DNA of 64,000 nucleotides from Lepidurus packardi. Its lineage: Eukaryota; Arthropoda; Branchiopoda; Notostraca; Triopsidae. The notes under the pieces are model-generated. The model saw only the letters and a list, made by a program, of their open reading frames with translations. It had not been told where the DNA came from and searched no databases. The stretch is taken from assembly GCA_023053545.1 (NCBI GenBank), contig JAKZAN010000005.1:7750001-7814000 (forward strand), given 5' to 3'. Of the stretch, positions 26,072-37,962 are shown piece by piece. Position 1 is the stretch's first letter, and each line of letters starts with the position of its first letter. A program made the translations under genes and the position numbers.

Positions 26072-29000
26072 TTACTTTTTGGGGAGACATATCCAATGAT
26101 CGTCATCCTCTTCGGGTCTTTTAGCACACCAATTTATGCTCTGGGCCAACGCGTAAGCTCCGGGGCCAGTTACCATGCCCGTTAACGATACACTTCGCTG
26201 ACTAAATGCTGGAATGTCCAAGAAAACCAGTGTTCGACCGATCCATGCAACGGGAGCAGCTTCATTCATATAAACTTGCACTTGCTGAGTCGCAGAAGGC
26301 GTCGCTGGAAGCGTGGGTAAGGAGACTAGGCATATTCGGAATTGCAGCAGTTCAGGTCCGCTATTAAACACCTGTACGTTCACGGGGAAAGTGCATAACC
26401 TGCAAAAATATGTTTTTAGTAACCTCACTCAATTTAATAAAATAGTAGAAGCGTTAGTACTACCTTTGTTTGCCAAAAGCGTGCTTAAGACAAGGTTTAT
26501 ACTCCAGATTGAACGTCACATGTTTCTGAAAGACTACTGTCTGTACCTCAGTTTGTTCTAACGCAGCAACTACCGGAGCTAACAAAGACACTGGACGTGG
26601 TTCAGAAAACAACGATGATGGAGTGGGCGGAGCTGGGGGTACAGCCAAAGTAGAGCCTAGCACGTCTATCACAATATTATGCTGTCCACTCGCTTTCCTT
26701 GCCTAAAAACCCGAAGATCATTCGAAATAACCGGAATTACTCCCAAATATTTTTATTTATTTTTTTACCTTCCACTGCAAGACGACATTAATCTTAGGAA
26801 AGCTATTACCCACAGACATTCCGTTTAGTTCAGCAAAGTGGGCCTCGGGTAGACTAATATGCTCTGCCTTTTCGGCCACAGAAGGACGTGCCACATAAGC
26901 AGCTTTCAGTCCTCGGCCGGCGAGAATGGTCGTGCCCGTTTGCTCACCGTAACTCTGCAAGTTCCATTCCGGACTGGCGCTGCATACAGCTATACTATCG
27001 ACCACTTCATCTTCCTACAATGAAAAATACAAAGTAGCTAAAAGACAACAAAACCAAAGCCGCGTTAGTTTTGCACCTTCGACTTAAACTTCGACTAGCC
27101 AAACTTCCTTGATTTACGCTTATAAGCGTTCGTTGTAGCATAAACTTTGAAAGTTTACCGAAGTCGACATGGAAAGTCTAGAGTCGAAACGAACGCTTAT
27201 AAGCAAAAGTTTACAACTGCTCCACCCATGTGGCGGTGCTTGTAGAAAATAACAAAAGCAATATATGAATTGTTCAATATCAAAAAAGGAGATAAAGAAA
27301 CAAGGGATAGGGTTAAGTTCAAGTCTGGGCACAAGAGTACCCGGTATCGACTTGCCTGACTTGAGACCAAAACTAAAAGTCGATTTCCAAAGTCTAAGTC
27401 GACTAGCTAAAGAAAATGATTATAAGCCCGAAGTCTGGCGATCTACCAATCTCGAACGCTTATAAGAGCAAAGTCTTGGGTAGACTTTTAAGTCGGCTTA
27501 AGCTTTGGTCAAAACGAAAGCGGCAATTGACAACAGGACCCAGAGCGAATAACAGTAAAAAGCACACTACCTGTGCTTGATTTCGAACGTCCACGTCAAT
27601 AAGAAAACCATGCCCCAATGCCTTATGTGCAGTTATGGCTAGCTTGAGTCCAGGTATAGTCTGTATGGTAGCTGAATGCCGGGCCAAACGATACACAGGT
27701 TTAGGCTGAGTACTAGTCTCAGCAGATTGCCCAAAGGCCAATATACGTGTATGACTGGCCCCAGCTTCGTCTGGACATCGAAGCCAAAGTTCCGTGTGAA
27801 TAGACTGTCCATTTTCCAGTGTTTGGGCCAAATAGTATATCCCATTCTTTCGGTCTACAAGAAGTTAGAATGTGAGAATTTCTGGAGAGAATCTTCTGCC
27901 GCATGTTACCCGCTGCTGTATTCCAATCCAAGCCTTCCTTTTTCCGCACAGCTAAAACACTCATAGAAGCCGGTTCTAAGGCTAACGCTACGTTGGCTAA
28001 AGTTCCTGGCCCAGCGTTGTGTAGCCTTAATGGCACGCAGCACAACTGGCCACACCAGACAGGCTCCACTGGCCAATCTCGAAGAAAAAGCGACAAACAG
28101 GGTAAGGGTGCTTCAATTATAGCTTCCAAACGGTGATCTGGTAAGTAAGTGGCTGCTCCGGGCGCTTTACTGCGAGGTCCAGTTGCGAGCAACTTCACTT
28201 GACCTGTAAAAACGGATAGCTCTTGGTAATTGAATAACGGATGTGACCGACTATACCATTTACGCTGGGAAGTTTTGAATCAGTATTGGCGTGAATACGT
28301 AGAGCCACTCCAGTGATAGACAATTTCCCCGGTAGTAGTGGACGCAGGCGGAGTATAATCTGCAATACCGTTAATGTAAAATATACAAAAGCTTTGGATC
28401 TCTTCATACCTGCTGTGTAGTTCCAGGCTCTAAATCCACTGAACTGATACCAGGAGTCTCTACAACCGAGTTGGTTTGTAAATTTTTCTGACCAGTGGCA
28501 TTGGAAATGGACGATTCATTCGCACCTGGTGAGACAAAACTCCACAGTAAATGAACCTGACTCAGATACAATGGAACCGGCAACGGATTAGTTAACAGAA
28601 CGCGGACTACCAGCCAATCTAGTAAAGAAATAACGAATATTAGGCTAAGAATTCAAGAAGCAAGCATACAACCTTTCGCTGGCAAAGTAACAGGCTTCGT
28701 ATTGGTGGAATGGCTATCAAACACCCACTGTGTTCCAACAAACAAGGGATGTAACGATTGGGGACCTTGAACTCGACCAATAATCTTTTCTTCTAGTCGC
28801 GACCATCTAAAAGCGACATCACAAGATATTACTCCAATAATAATATAATTTCAATACGTAATACAACGACTGAATTACCTCGGATGGTTAGACTCTTCAT
28901 CATCAAAACTGACATGGGAAGCAGCCTTTTCGCCTAGCTCCCGAGCAGTTTCGCTGACGGTGGACTCTCGCATCACACCAATGTCTCGCTGCACTACAAC

Positions 29001-32000
29001 CGGAACTGGCAAAACTGGCAAATCGCTATTTACCTCAGCAAATTTCGTATGCGCGACCGTCCCAGCACAAGCCTGAATAAAATGCTGCAGAAAGGTATGC
29101 ATCTGGGAAGGCGGCTGATGCGTGAGACCATCACCATGGCTTCTCGGACAAGTCAGCAGTTTCTGCAAGTGATTTAAGGCTTCGTGGACTAGCCCCAGCG
29201 ATAAACTCTGCTGTCCTATCGTGTAATGCACGTGATCTTCTGCCAAAGACCACCCCGTGCTCGCATATATCTAGGCAACAAAATAAAATAAAAATGATTG
29301 ACAACCTACTTTTAGGACAACAGCTACTACATTCTCATGTTAGTTTTGTCGACTCGATTATCTACATTATTCTAAGAACGAAGAACTCTACGGATTAGTC
29401 CTTCACGAGTTGTTGATATGCCACTTTGTAATCATAATGTCTTAGGCATACACAAGCGTGGCTTTCCAGCTGGTGTATGTTTACCGTTTGGTTACATGCT
29501 TAAAATAGAGGAGATGCCGCTTATTGTGATCACGTTTGTCAAGTGAATATTGATTCTATTAAGCGGAGATTCTAACAACCGAACATCGGTTACCGGCTTG
29601 TGTAAACCAAAAAATCAAACATCGTCTACGTTCTGAAACTTTCCCACCCGTTTCCTTTTCCTAGATTCACTACATCCACTATTCTTTATTTTGTAACGAT
29701 TTTTCAATGATTTTGATGAATTCCTAATTTAACGGCCGCTTCCCTTTGTGGCAAATCTTTTAAATTTAACTTGTCATAAGTTTCAATGAGCCGAAACTTC
29801 TCTTTTACACTTAAATTAGATCTTTTCTTGTTCGTCGCCATTTTTATATAACCAAACGTCTATATAAGCGTATTATTAGGCTGGAAATTACAGGTATTGG
29901 TCAAAACGACGTAAAAGCAATGTGACTGATCGACATGCAAAGTCCTTGTCTTAATCACTACTACAGTTACGTTATACATGTGAAGATTCGTTTGAAATTG
30001 ATTCTAATATCTAAATATTCTAAAGAAAGCTAAAACCCTTTACCCTCACCTTTCACCGTTGACGACATACTAATTAAGCCAATTTGCCAAGTTTATGTTT
30101 AGTCGCGAAGTTAAAAGAATGAAGCAAACATGTCCAAAAGAAAAAACACAAGTTTGTCTTTAGCTCAGGGAGTGAAAGTGTTAAACCTTCTGGAAAATTA
30201 TTTTTTAAGACTCACTTTTTTTACTTTATTTTTTAAGATTTCAAAAATTTTTTTTTTTTCGGTGACTTTAAAATCAAAACCAAGAACTGATTGTACCTGC
30301 AAAGCTTGACGATACGCACGAGCAGCATGTCGTCTTTGACCAGATTTTCCATATCGGTGTCCGGCTAGGATCATATGAAACGCATATTTGCGGCTCATAA
30401 CCCGCCCATCAGATGGCGTCATGGGGTGCGCCGAAGAAGGTAAGGAAGCAGAGGGGTAGCGTAGAAAACACAACGCAGCTTGTTCGAGGAGTAAGGCGCT
30501 TCGCAGGTCTGCATCTTCTCCAGTCAACCGAATGAGTAAAAGCGCTGCTTCGCTATGCAACCCTAAGCCTCTCAACACTTCAGCGCCTAAGACTGCACAT
30601 CGTGTTGCTAGCGCCGGCCTTCTACACGTACTTAAGTACGTACCTATTAACAATAGAACCAGCTGATAAGTTTTGAACATAAACCAGGCTACAAACTGAA
30701 ACTTACTAATTGCTAAATCTAAATAATGCGTTGGAATAGTACGGCCCGAGACCACCGTTAATCCACTTCCTGCATTCTGATTAGCCAAACCTTGTCCATG
30801 AGCAAGGAAAAGCGCTAGGGCTGCCATTTCTAACGCGCCTGCGTAGTGCAGCCACGCTTGGTCTGCTTCAAACTCGCGTTTGGCCGTATGATATGAAGTA
30901 TACGCTAAATCATAGCAACCCACTAGAAACGCCAAATCCCCTAAACGTCTCAATTGCAACGGGTAGGCGTCAGGGTGATAAGTAACAGCCACCGCTGCAG
31001 GACCAGGAGCAGTTCCCGCCTTTCCGCCAGTCAACCAACGTTTGGTGGCTGAGAAAATGGACCGATGGCTGCTTTTTCGGCTCGCAACCTGGTAAGTTTA
31101 CACGAGTTATGAAAATTAAATGTAAGATTTCGATTTTTTTTTTTTTTAGTTTACAGCTTCATGGAAGAGTCGCATACAGCGCTCGATGTAGGGCAACAAT
31201 GCTCGCGTACAGATATCGTTTATCATCGCCTGCAAGCGCTGCTGATCACCTGAAGTTACACAACATCCGTGTCCTGCACCAATACTGGCCAGCTTTGAAG
31301 CTTCGTAAGCATCTTCCTCCGGCGAAGACAACGGTCTAGCCGGGTCTTCTAAAACTTCAAGTGGTGACACCCATTTCTGCCCCAGGCTGTTGCCACAGTT
31401 GTTGCCACTTTCCTTCTCATTGATCAACATAGCTAACGCATTGGTCGAAGCTGAAGAAGGTAACACTGCTGCTTTCGTATCATCTTTGGTGTCGACAGTG
31501 CTCATGACCACGGACGTTGGAACTTCTTCTCGTACTACGCCAGGCAAGGATATATCTTCTTCAAACTGTAAAGCGAAAACTCAGAGAAAAACTCAGAAAA
31601 ATAAGAGTTTACCTCGGGCTGACTGCCAGAATTTGGGCTAGGGGTTAAGGGAAGAAAACGCAGCCAGGGATCTGGTAAACCTGCAACGCTTTTACCTTCT
31701 TCTAGAGCACGAGAATTGATACTCAACAAATGACAGACATGAAGGCCATGAGTGGATTGCAAGGTTTTATACACAGCTTCCGCCCTTTAAAATAAAACAT
31801 TATCTTTTTATTAACTCGAAAAATACCATGTGAATGTACCTAGAGGCGTTGCCTTCCATCACATCATGGACAATAATGTAATACTTCAAAACGTCAGGGC
31901 CAAAGAAACGATTCCCTCCAGCGGCCTAAACGACACTTAGCAAAGTTTAATTTAGCAAAAGGGACTCTAAAAGAGCAGAAATAATTCAATATTCGGTTTA

Positions 32001-35000
32001 CCACAAGCTGTTGAAGTTGCTGTTCTAGCATCTTGAAATGAGACAAAGGGTCAGGATGTGAAGAAGACACGGCCAAAAGGCAAGCTAGGGCTTGGCGGTG
32101 AAATTCGTGTTCGGTTGGCTCCAGAATCGACCATTGCGTTTCGCGCCATGCATCGTACCACGGGCATGCTCCTGGAATGCTTAAGTTGCTAAGCACAGCT
32201 CCTGACGTGGTAGCAGCGGAAATAACGTAAGGAGCAGGACTGCTAACCGAACCAGTAGCTGGAGCAGCTTGGGCTACTGCTTCCCATAAACGCTCTCGCG
32301 ATACGTGAAGAGATATAGGTGTACTTGTGGCTTCTCCTACACTCAAACGAATTTGGCGTACTGGAACAGAAACGCCCATAGGATCCCTTATCTGACCTGC
32401 CGGGGGCAATAAGAGATATTAGTAGCCAAAAAGTGAGCTACCATTAAGGCCACGGTGTACTGCATGTAGTTGACCTTTTTTTTTAAAAGATGACGCTGAT
32501 GTCATACCCTTTTATCATGACAATGCAGCAGCTTTAAACAAAAATGTAAACAAGAATTAAAAAAATTTAACGACATAATTCAAAAATTACCTTTTTAAAG
32601 CTATTTAATAAAAAATATCTTGGTAGGCTGGGTCAAACAATTTAGATATATGATTTATTTAAAACTTACTTAACTTGAATAAGTTATGCGATTTTAAGTA
32701 TATCATATATTTATATTATGAGAATGCAGCAGCTTTAAACAAAATTTTAAACATATAAATTAGAAGTTTTGTTAAAAGCTGCTGCAATCTCTTGATAAAT
32801 GGGTAAGACATCAATGCCATATTTTTTTTTTTAATAAAATCAACTTCTCGCCGTACACCGTGGTCTTAAAAAAATACAAATGACTTCTTTCAAAATAAGA
32901 CTGAAGCAAATAAATGGAGAACAGAGAGTCAAGGCCGCAATAACTTCGCTTGAATGCTTGTCCTTTTATCTAACAAAGCCCCCTTTCAACCATAGACCGA
33001 GAAAAAGTACAGTACTTCCAATCAAGAATTACTGAACCGCCGTTCAAACTGAGGAAAGCTAGACAGTTATGACTTTGAGATATTGGACAATTAGGAGTCT
33101 AGATAATAGACTGATAGAATAACAAGCTAAAATGCTTCATCAGGCAAGCGTAGACATTTTTTATTTTTCTGGTTCATCTCCTGCAAAATTAGCTAGCAAA
33201 GGTTGAAGAGGTCGCACCTGACTGTGACTGGCAAAATTTTAGGGAATCCCTACTGAGCTGGAAATAAGCTCACCGCAACTAATTTTTCGCAATGGAGAAC
33301 TGAAATAGCGATGAAGAAATGAAAGTAGATCGATAAAAGTGATCGTGCTTGCAAGAAACGCAATCGTCCATAAATTTTACTCTCCTAAACTTTCTGACGA
33401 AACTTGACCATTCAATCTGGGTATAAATACATCGCAGAAATGACTCCTCAAGTATCAGACACTTTTCCAAGAGAGTCTAACTAAGATCATTCTATTAGTA
33501 AAGTCTTAAATTCTCATCATGCGTTGGATAAAAGTATGGCTTACCACTTAAACCCTACAATTAATAATTATAGCGCTAATTTTCATCGATTTAGGCGTGG
33601 GTATTTATGGCCGTGATGATAGGCGTGGCCTTAGCTGGAGGCTGGGGAGGTGATGGCGGCGGCGGCGGCCACGGAGGTGGAGGTAAGTTACTTCAAGATT
33701 ACATGTTCAAAAAAACTAATAAGCACACATCTTTCTTTCTTTTAGGATACGGAGGGGGCGGTAAATCAAATTATTTTGAAGAAAAAAGTATTAGAGGCAA
33801 TGAAATATGATATATTTATAGGCAGTGGAGGCGGCGGAGGTGGTAAAGGCGGTGGTGGCGGAGGTAAATCTTGAACGGTTGTTTTCCTGATTGCAGGCTG
33901 AGATATTGTCTTTACAGGATACGGAGGAGGTGGACATGGAGGCGGCGGTGGCGGACACGGAGGCGGCGGTGGCGGACACGGAGGCGGCGGACACGGAGGT
34001 GGAGGTAAAACTATCACTTGGTTGGCAAATTGAATACTAAACACTTTTTTCCTCCGAAAAGGATACGGAGGCGGAGGACATGGCGGCGGCGGTAAGTTGA
34101 ATCATTATGAACAATAAATTTGACTTAATACTAATTGAGTTCCTTTTTCTAGGCGGATACGGAGGAGGCGGTACTTAAATTGAACTTTTATCTTTAAAAA
34201 TGTTCCACTATCTAATAAAAGTTACTTCTCTTCTAGGCGGCAAAAGCGGAGGTGGAGGCGGTGAGCTAAAATCTTAAAAATAAACAAAAAGAAAGTTCTG
34301 AGCGGTTTTGTTTTGTCCTGTATAGGCGGGTACGGCGGTGGCGGACACGGAGGCGGTGGTAAACACGAATTCAATTCTAATACCGAAATTCCGATAACTT
34401 AACAACTGCTTTTCTTATTTTAGGCGGAAAAGGCAGTGGTGGCGGTAAGTTGAGAATTTATACTTAAGTTATAAATAAAGCAACAGAATCTACATGTATT
34501 TTTACGTTTTCAGGCGGATACGGAGGTGCCTAATCTTAATTTTAATACATTAATGTTCAAATTAACTAATCCTTTTTTAGGCCACGGAGGTGCTGGAGCA
34601 GGAGCAGGTACGAAGGCTATCTTTATTTCTGCCTATTGTCTTTTTAATATCCATTATTGTAGGACACACCGGAGGTGGTGGATATGGAGGTGGCGGTCAT
34701 GGAGGTGGTGGATACGGAGGCGGCGGTGGCCACGGAGGCGGTGGTCATGGAGGTGGGTCCGGCGGTAGCAAAGGTAATTTTGGGAGATTTACTTACGGCT
34801 AGACTCTAAATTTGATGATCTCAACCTTCAAGGTTATTAAGCGATAGCTACAAGACCGATGCTATTATGTCCCATTTTCTGACAAGAGCTCTTTGGAATT
34901 CGTATTAACTTTGAATGCTCCAACATCTCCCAATCCCAAAGAAGTTTCCCAGCTTGATAATCGCACGCCTGGCTAATGTGTACTCTTTTCCCTTTAATCA

Positions 35001-35214
35001 CTAATTGAATTCCTTGTCCTCGGTACTTCTAATACAAGTATACTTCGAGAAGAGTAACTGAATCCATACCTTCAACAGTGAGGCGACTGAACGGCTGAAG
35101 CATTTCGGATAGGCTCAGATTATTTTTCTTGCACAGGATTTCCACGTCCGGTGAGCTGAGTACAGAGACATGTAGGCTGAAAGCCTGCTTAATAGCTTGT
35201 TCTGGACTCACCAT
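26072..35214 (-). CDS. TRAPPC8: Trafficking protein particle complex subunit 8 (TRAPPC8 / Trs85)
   Basis: TRAPPIII-specific subunit for Rab1 activation at early secretory and autophagic membranes. Exons: 35070-35214, 32002-32396, 31840-31925, 31613-31784, 31155-31565, 30707-31088, 30297-30643, 28879-29270, 28673-28806, 28410-28618, 28257-28359, 27910-28203, 27571-27854, 26769-27014, 26464-26702, 26072-26399. All phases join to 1388 aa; I recall about 1435 for human. Diagnostic segments: LSLSEMLQPFSRLTVEG (exon 1), CPWYDAWRETQW, LACLLAVSSS, FSATKRWLTGG, AYTSYHTAKREF, YAGALEMAALALFL, LLIRLTGEDADLRSALLLEQ, RKYAFHMILAGHRYGKSGQ, GWSLAEDHVHYTIGQQ, HVSFDDE and a C-terminal Ig-like region. Exon 1 is 2.7 kb upstream and the intron hosts another gene. 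Other introns hold a pogo relic and a MITE. Confidence 0.95.
27064..27515. mobile_element. Probable MITE with imperfect inverted ends (TRAPPC8 intron)
   Basis: The left end (cgttagttttgcaccttcgacttaaac) and the inverse of the right end (cgttttgaccaaagcttaagccgacttaaaa) are similar. Both arms carry aacgcttataag, and the left one includes the perfect palindrome ACGCTTATAAGCGT. GTCGACT-type words recur throughout. Fills most of the 27015-27570 intron. No target-site duplication was recognised. Confidence 0.5.
29508..29841 (-). mobile_element. Pogo/Tigger DNA transposon relic with start of transposase
   Basis: Minus-strand ATG at 29841 opens MATNKKRSNLSVKEKFRLIE followed by ...YDKLNLKDLPQREAAVKLGIHQN, the CENP-B/Psq-type N-terminal helix-turn-helix of pogo-family transposases. 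The frame then shifts: a stop follows QNH, and LKNRYKIKNSG continues in another frame. The left end (atgccgcttattgtgatcac...gaatattgattctattaagcg) is the family terminal repeat also present at 20767-21031. The bulk of the transposase is missing. It lies in TRAPPC8 intron 7. Confidence 0.85.
32444..32869. mobile_element. TTAA-flanked MITE, copy A3 (TRAPPC8 intron 1)
   Basis: Exact TTAA at both ends. Left TTAA-GGCCACGGTGTACTGCATGTAGTTGA, inverse of right TTAA-GACCACGGTGTACGGCGAGAAGTTGA. Inner repeats (gcagcagctttaaaca and its inverse) show a foldback interior. It is the cleanest member of the family with copies at 18585 and 22544. Confidence 0.85.
33422..33458 (+). promoter_or_regulatory. TATA box and initiator of the nested glycine-rich gene
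   Basis: TATAAATA at 33422-33429 is followed about 30 bp later by TATCAGACA (33453-33461), close to the arthropod TCAGT-type initiator. The ATG is at 33519, about 60 bp downstream, a short leader as in many secreted or cuticle-type genes. Confidence 0.55.
33519..34802 (+). CDS. Secreted glycine-rich protein encoded by 13 micro-exons, nested in TRAPPC8 intron 1
   Basis: Proposed exons: 33519-33533, 33595-33682, 33746-33760, 33822-33863, 33918-34004, 34062-34091, 34153-34170, 34237-34260, 34326-34358, 34424-34444, 34514-34525, 34581-34607, 34663-34802; 183 aa. Start MRWIKAWVFMAVMIGVALAGG is a clear signal peptide; the rest is GGYGGGGHGGGG-type sequence with His, Tyr, Lys and Ser, ending GRFTYG. 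From exon 2 on every intron is phase 1, and internal exons 3-12 are all multiples of three (12-87 nt), so any can be skipped in frame. Introns are 54-69 nt. Several exons could alternatively read through their donor to a nearby stop (for example GGYGGA at 34514). Possible roles, by composition only: cuticle, cement, shell or antimicrobial glycine-rich protein. Individual micro-exons are inferred from AG/GT sites and composition. Confidence 0.75.
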
Positions 35215-35659
35215 TTTCGCCTCCGCCTGAAACTAAATAGGGAGCATAGTTCAATAACATTTTCAGACTTAGAAGGCTTTGAAATTCTTCTCAAGAAGAT
35301 AATTAGAAGTCTGGTACTATAAGTTAGCGAAAGTATCGAAGCAAAAAAAAAAACCAAGTAATCTTTAAAAACTTACAGAAACTTCAGCAACTCACTTGTT
35401 TACTAAACCTGAAAATTCTTCGTGATCACAGCTGATGATGACACTTAAGGACCAGGTTAGGACCAGCCAGAGAATGCCGATTATATAGCGTTCGCAGCGC
35501 TGTGGTGGCTACCGCACTAGTTTAGATAAGGCGGGCAAAATACCCAAAGTATCCGAAACTACCGGTTTGGGTTGTATACCCAAGTAATAAAGCGAGATAT
35601 ACAAGGTTATGTTCCAGTTAAAGTAATTGTATTGCAAATATAATAACTAAATTTGACAT

Positions 35660-36735
35660 TCAGGGGTAGTTCACTAGAGGTACAATTCGAGAAATGACTA
35701 CAGGATCACGGCACAAGGGGCACACAGATCTCGTTTGCAACCATTCTAAAATACAATTCCAGCAATAAAGGTGACCGCAAGGGGTAATGGTGCTATTTTT
35801 TCGCTCGTCCAAGCATAACGAACACTGATCTTTGCTCTCTATATAGCGCAGTTCTTGGCTGTTTTGCTGGGTATCTTTCGGATTCCCAGAAGGTCGGGCT
35901 TGGACCCAAGACTTAAGTCGGGGATAAATCTCATAGCTAATCATCAGCGTCAACTGCAAAAGCGAACCATACGATAGCCAACGGAAACCACTTAGACTGG
36001 TATGACTTCCAAACCAGGGACGTACCAAACCCTGCAAAAAAAGAAAACATAAGCTTTTATCTTACATCAATTTTGATGTATAACATTACATAGTGAATCC
36101 TGGTTAGTCTCTTTGACATGTGGTAAAATCCACCCCGCCAATAAAACATTATCAGATGTAGACGCTGAGCGTAGGCAATGACCTTATGCATTGATTGAAG
36201 GAATGTAATGAGGGTAAGTCTAGCGTTGAGAGTAAGTTCTGGATAGTTTGCATAATTTTGAAGACGGGATTCTTGCCATTTTAGCCATCTCCTGATTACA
36301 ACAGGGCCCAAACATTGCAGTATAATCATGGCCAATCTTGTCTAGGCAAATGAAATCTACTATTACCAACTAGAGCATGATATGGACACAATTTTACCAT
36401 ATATGAAGGAAGACGCTTCCTGGACGAGTCAACCAGTGTAATAAGGCCTGTATATTCCTCTCCTAATGTCTGCCTGGCCGACAGAGTTGTCAAGCTAAAA
36501 TAAGCTACATCTGCCAGTGAGTCCAAGTAAGACCTCCATTGTAACCAATCTCCCGTACCTGTAGCAACAAGAGAAATGTTTTAGTGAAATTACACTGATA
36601 CGGTTTTAGCTTTTAGAGACCAGCAAGCATGTGTTGAGCTATGCTTTGAAGGTTCTGCTTCAAGGAATCAATAAATATATCATCTTTCTGAGCACTTCTC
36701 AGAATTTCAGGCTGTTTAGGAGACGAAACCTCCAT
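35660..36735 (-). CDS. PEX10: Peroxisome biogenesis factor 10 (RING E3), left copy
   Basis: Peroxisomal membrane RING protein that, with PEX2 and PEX12, ubiquitinates the import receptor PEX5. Exons: 36621-36735, 36398-36558, 36066-36341, 35660-36031; 307 aa (I recall about 326 for human). N-terminal PEILRSAQKDD, then DVAYFSLTTLSARQTLGEEY, FYWRGGFYHMSKRLTRIHY and a C-terminal C3HC4 RING from CSLCLDERKN to CPLCRD, with CGHLYCWNC in the middle. The membrane segments lie in the middle exons. It is 445 bp upstream of the TRAPPC8 start on the same strand. Identical to the copy at 39565. The donor after ...YIKID (36065) is the least certain splice site; TAT|GTAATG just upstream is an alternative. 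Confidence 0.93.
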
Positions 36736-37962
36736 AGTGATCCTAAATTATAAAAACAATAGGCACATATTTGTGTACTGTTTTTTACCAATGTTTACAA
36801 AACTTGCACGTGAAAGAAGCACATGACTTTTGAGTTCCGAGTTCGAATAACACGCGAAACGCTTTTTGCGAAACATGAAATGATAAGTAATGTATACGGA
36901 ATGCGGAGTCGTTGCCGTAACGATGAACTCGAAAAACTGTTTCGTACTACTTGTTCTACTAAGCGAACAAGATATTTGTTAATGTGTATAGTTCTTAGAT
37001 ATGCAAAATTTCAAGTATATATTTCTTTAAATGTTAAATGTTATTAGGTTAATTTTATAATAGCTTTAAATGTTCGCTTACTGATCCAGTTTTATTATAG
37101 CAAATATTCAACAGTTAGTTGTTCTTCAAACAATCTTTCTTAGTAAGCGAAATAGGTACATTGTATCGGAAAATTCTTTACTATTCAGTTAGGTTTATTG
37201 TTTGCTTCCGGGGAAAAAATTCACGGCACATCATTACGGTCACCTCGTTGCTTAATCCATATTTGAACTCACGTTCCATGGCACACAAGTGGAAACCTGC
37301 CAACGAACGTTTAAGCAATGCACAGAGCAAGACTAACATAAACTCTGACTCCAGATTAATTTAAGATGAGTTGACATTACCCATAAAATCCAGTCTCTCC
37401 GTCACAATGCAAAACTTCGCTTCCCCACACAACTACGATTTTTTTTTTGTCTTGCACATTTGACAGTAACAGGGTGGACATCGAAGAGAATGTACTTTTG
37501 CGGGGGGTTTTCCATCACCAGGTAGTGAATCGGGGTAAGTTAAGGCCTACCTTAAATTTGTTGTAACAGCTTTCAGTCAAAATTCTAGTAACAAGTAACA
37601 ATGACAAAAACATTCGCCTCGTTTGTCGACAGCATTTCCCCCTTTATGTCAATGATGTGATATGCAAAAGAAAACAAGCACGCCAATAAAAAAAGAAACC
37701 ATACAAAAAAAAACTAGCTGAAAAGTGTTGCTAAAAAAAGAGACCAGACGAGAAAAGGTAGAAGAGCAGTACGACAGAAATCTTAAAATTTTGAAATCAC
37801 CGGAATTGCTTAAAAACGAACGAGTTTCTTTCCGCAATACAACTGCTGAGGAAGATTTAAAAAAAAATTATAATGGTAAAAAATAGAAAAGGTAAAAGGG
37901 TATGTACAATACAGCGAACTTCCTTTTTGTAACATTCCTCAGGAGAACTAGCGAGGTTTATG
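36736..37962. other. PEX10 upstream region / EAAT downstream region, left copy
   Basis: 1.2 kb between the PEX10 ATG and the EAAT stop. It should hold the PEX10 promoter and the EAAT 3' UTR. The small plus-strand frames (36823-37047, 37119-37364) have no recognisable domain and lack coding character. The same sequence recurs at 40641-41867. Confidence 0.6.

Noticed and set aside
33766-34044. Minus-strand proline-rich frame (PPPPCPP)
   Set aside because: Antisense of the GGN glycine repeats on the plus strand, crossing several introns of the glycine-rich gene; no signal peptide or splice logic.
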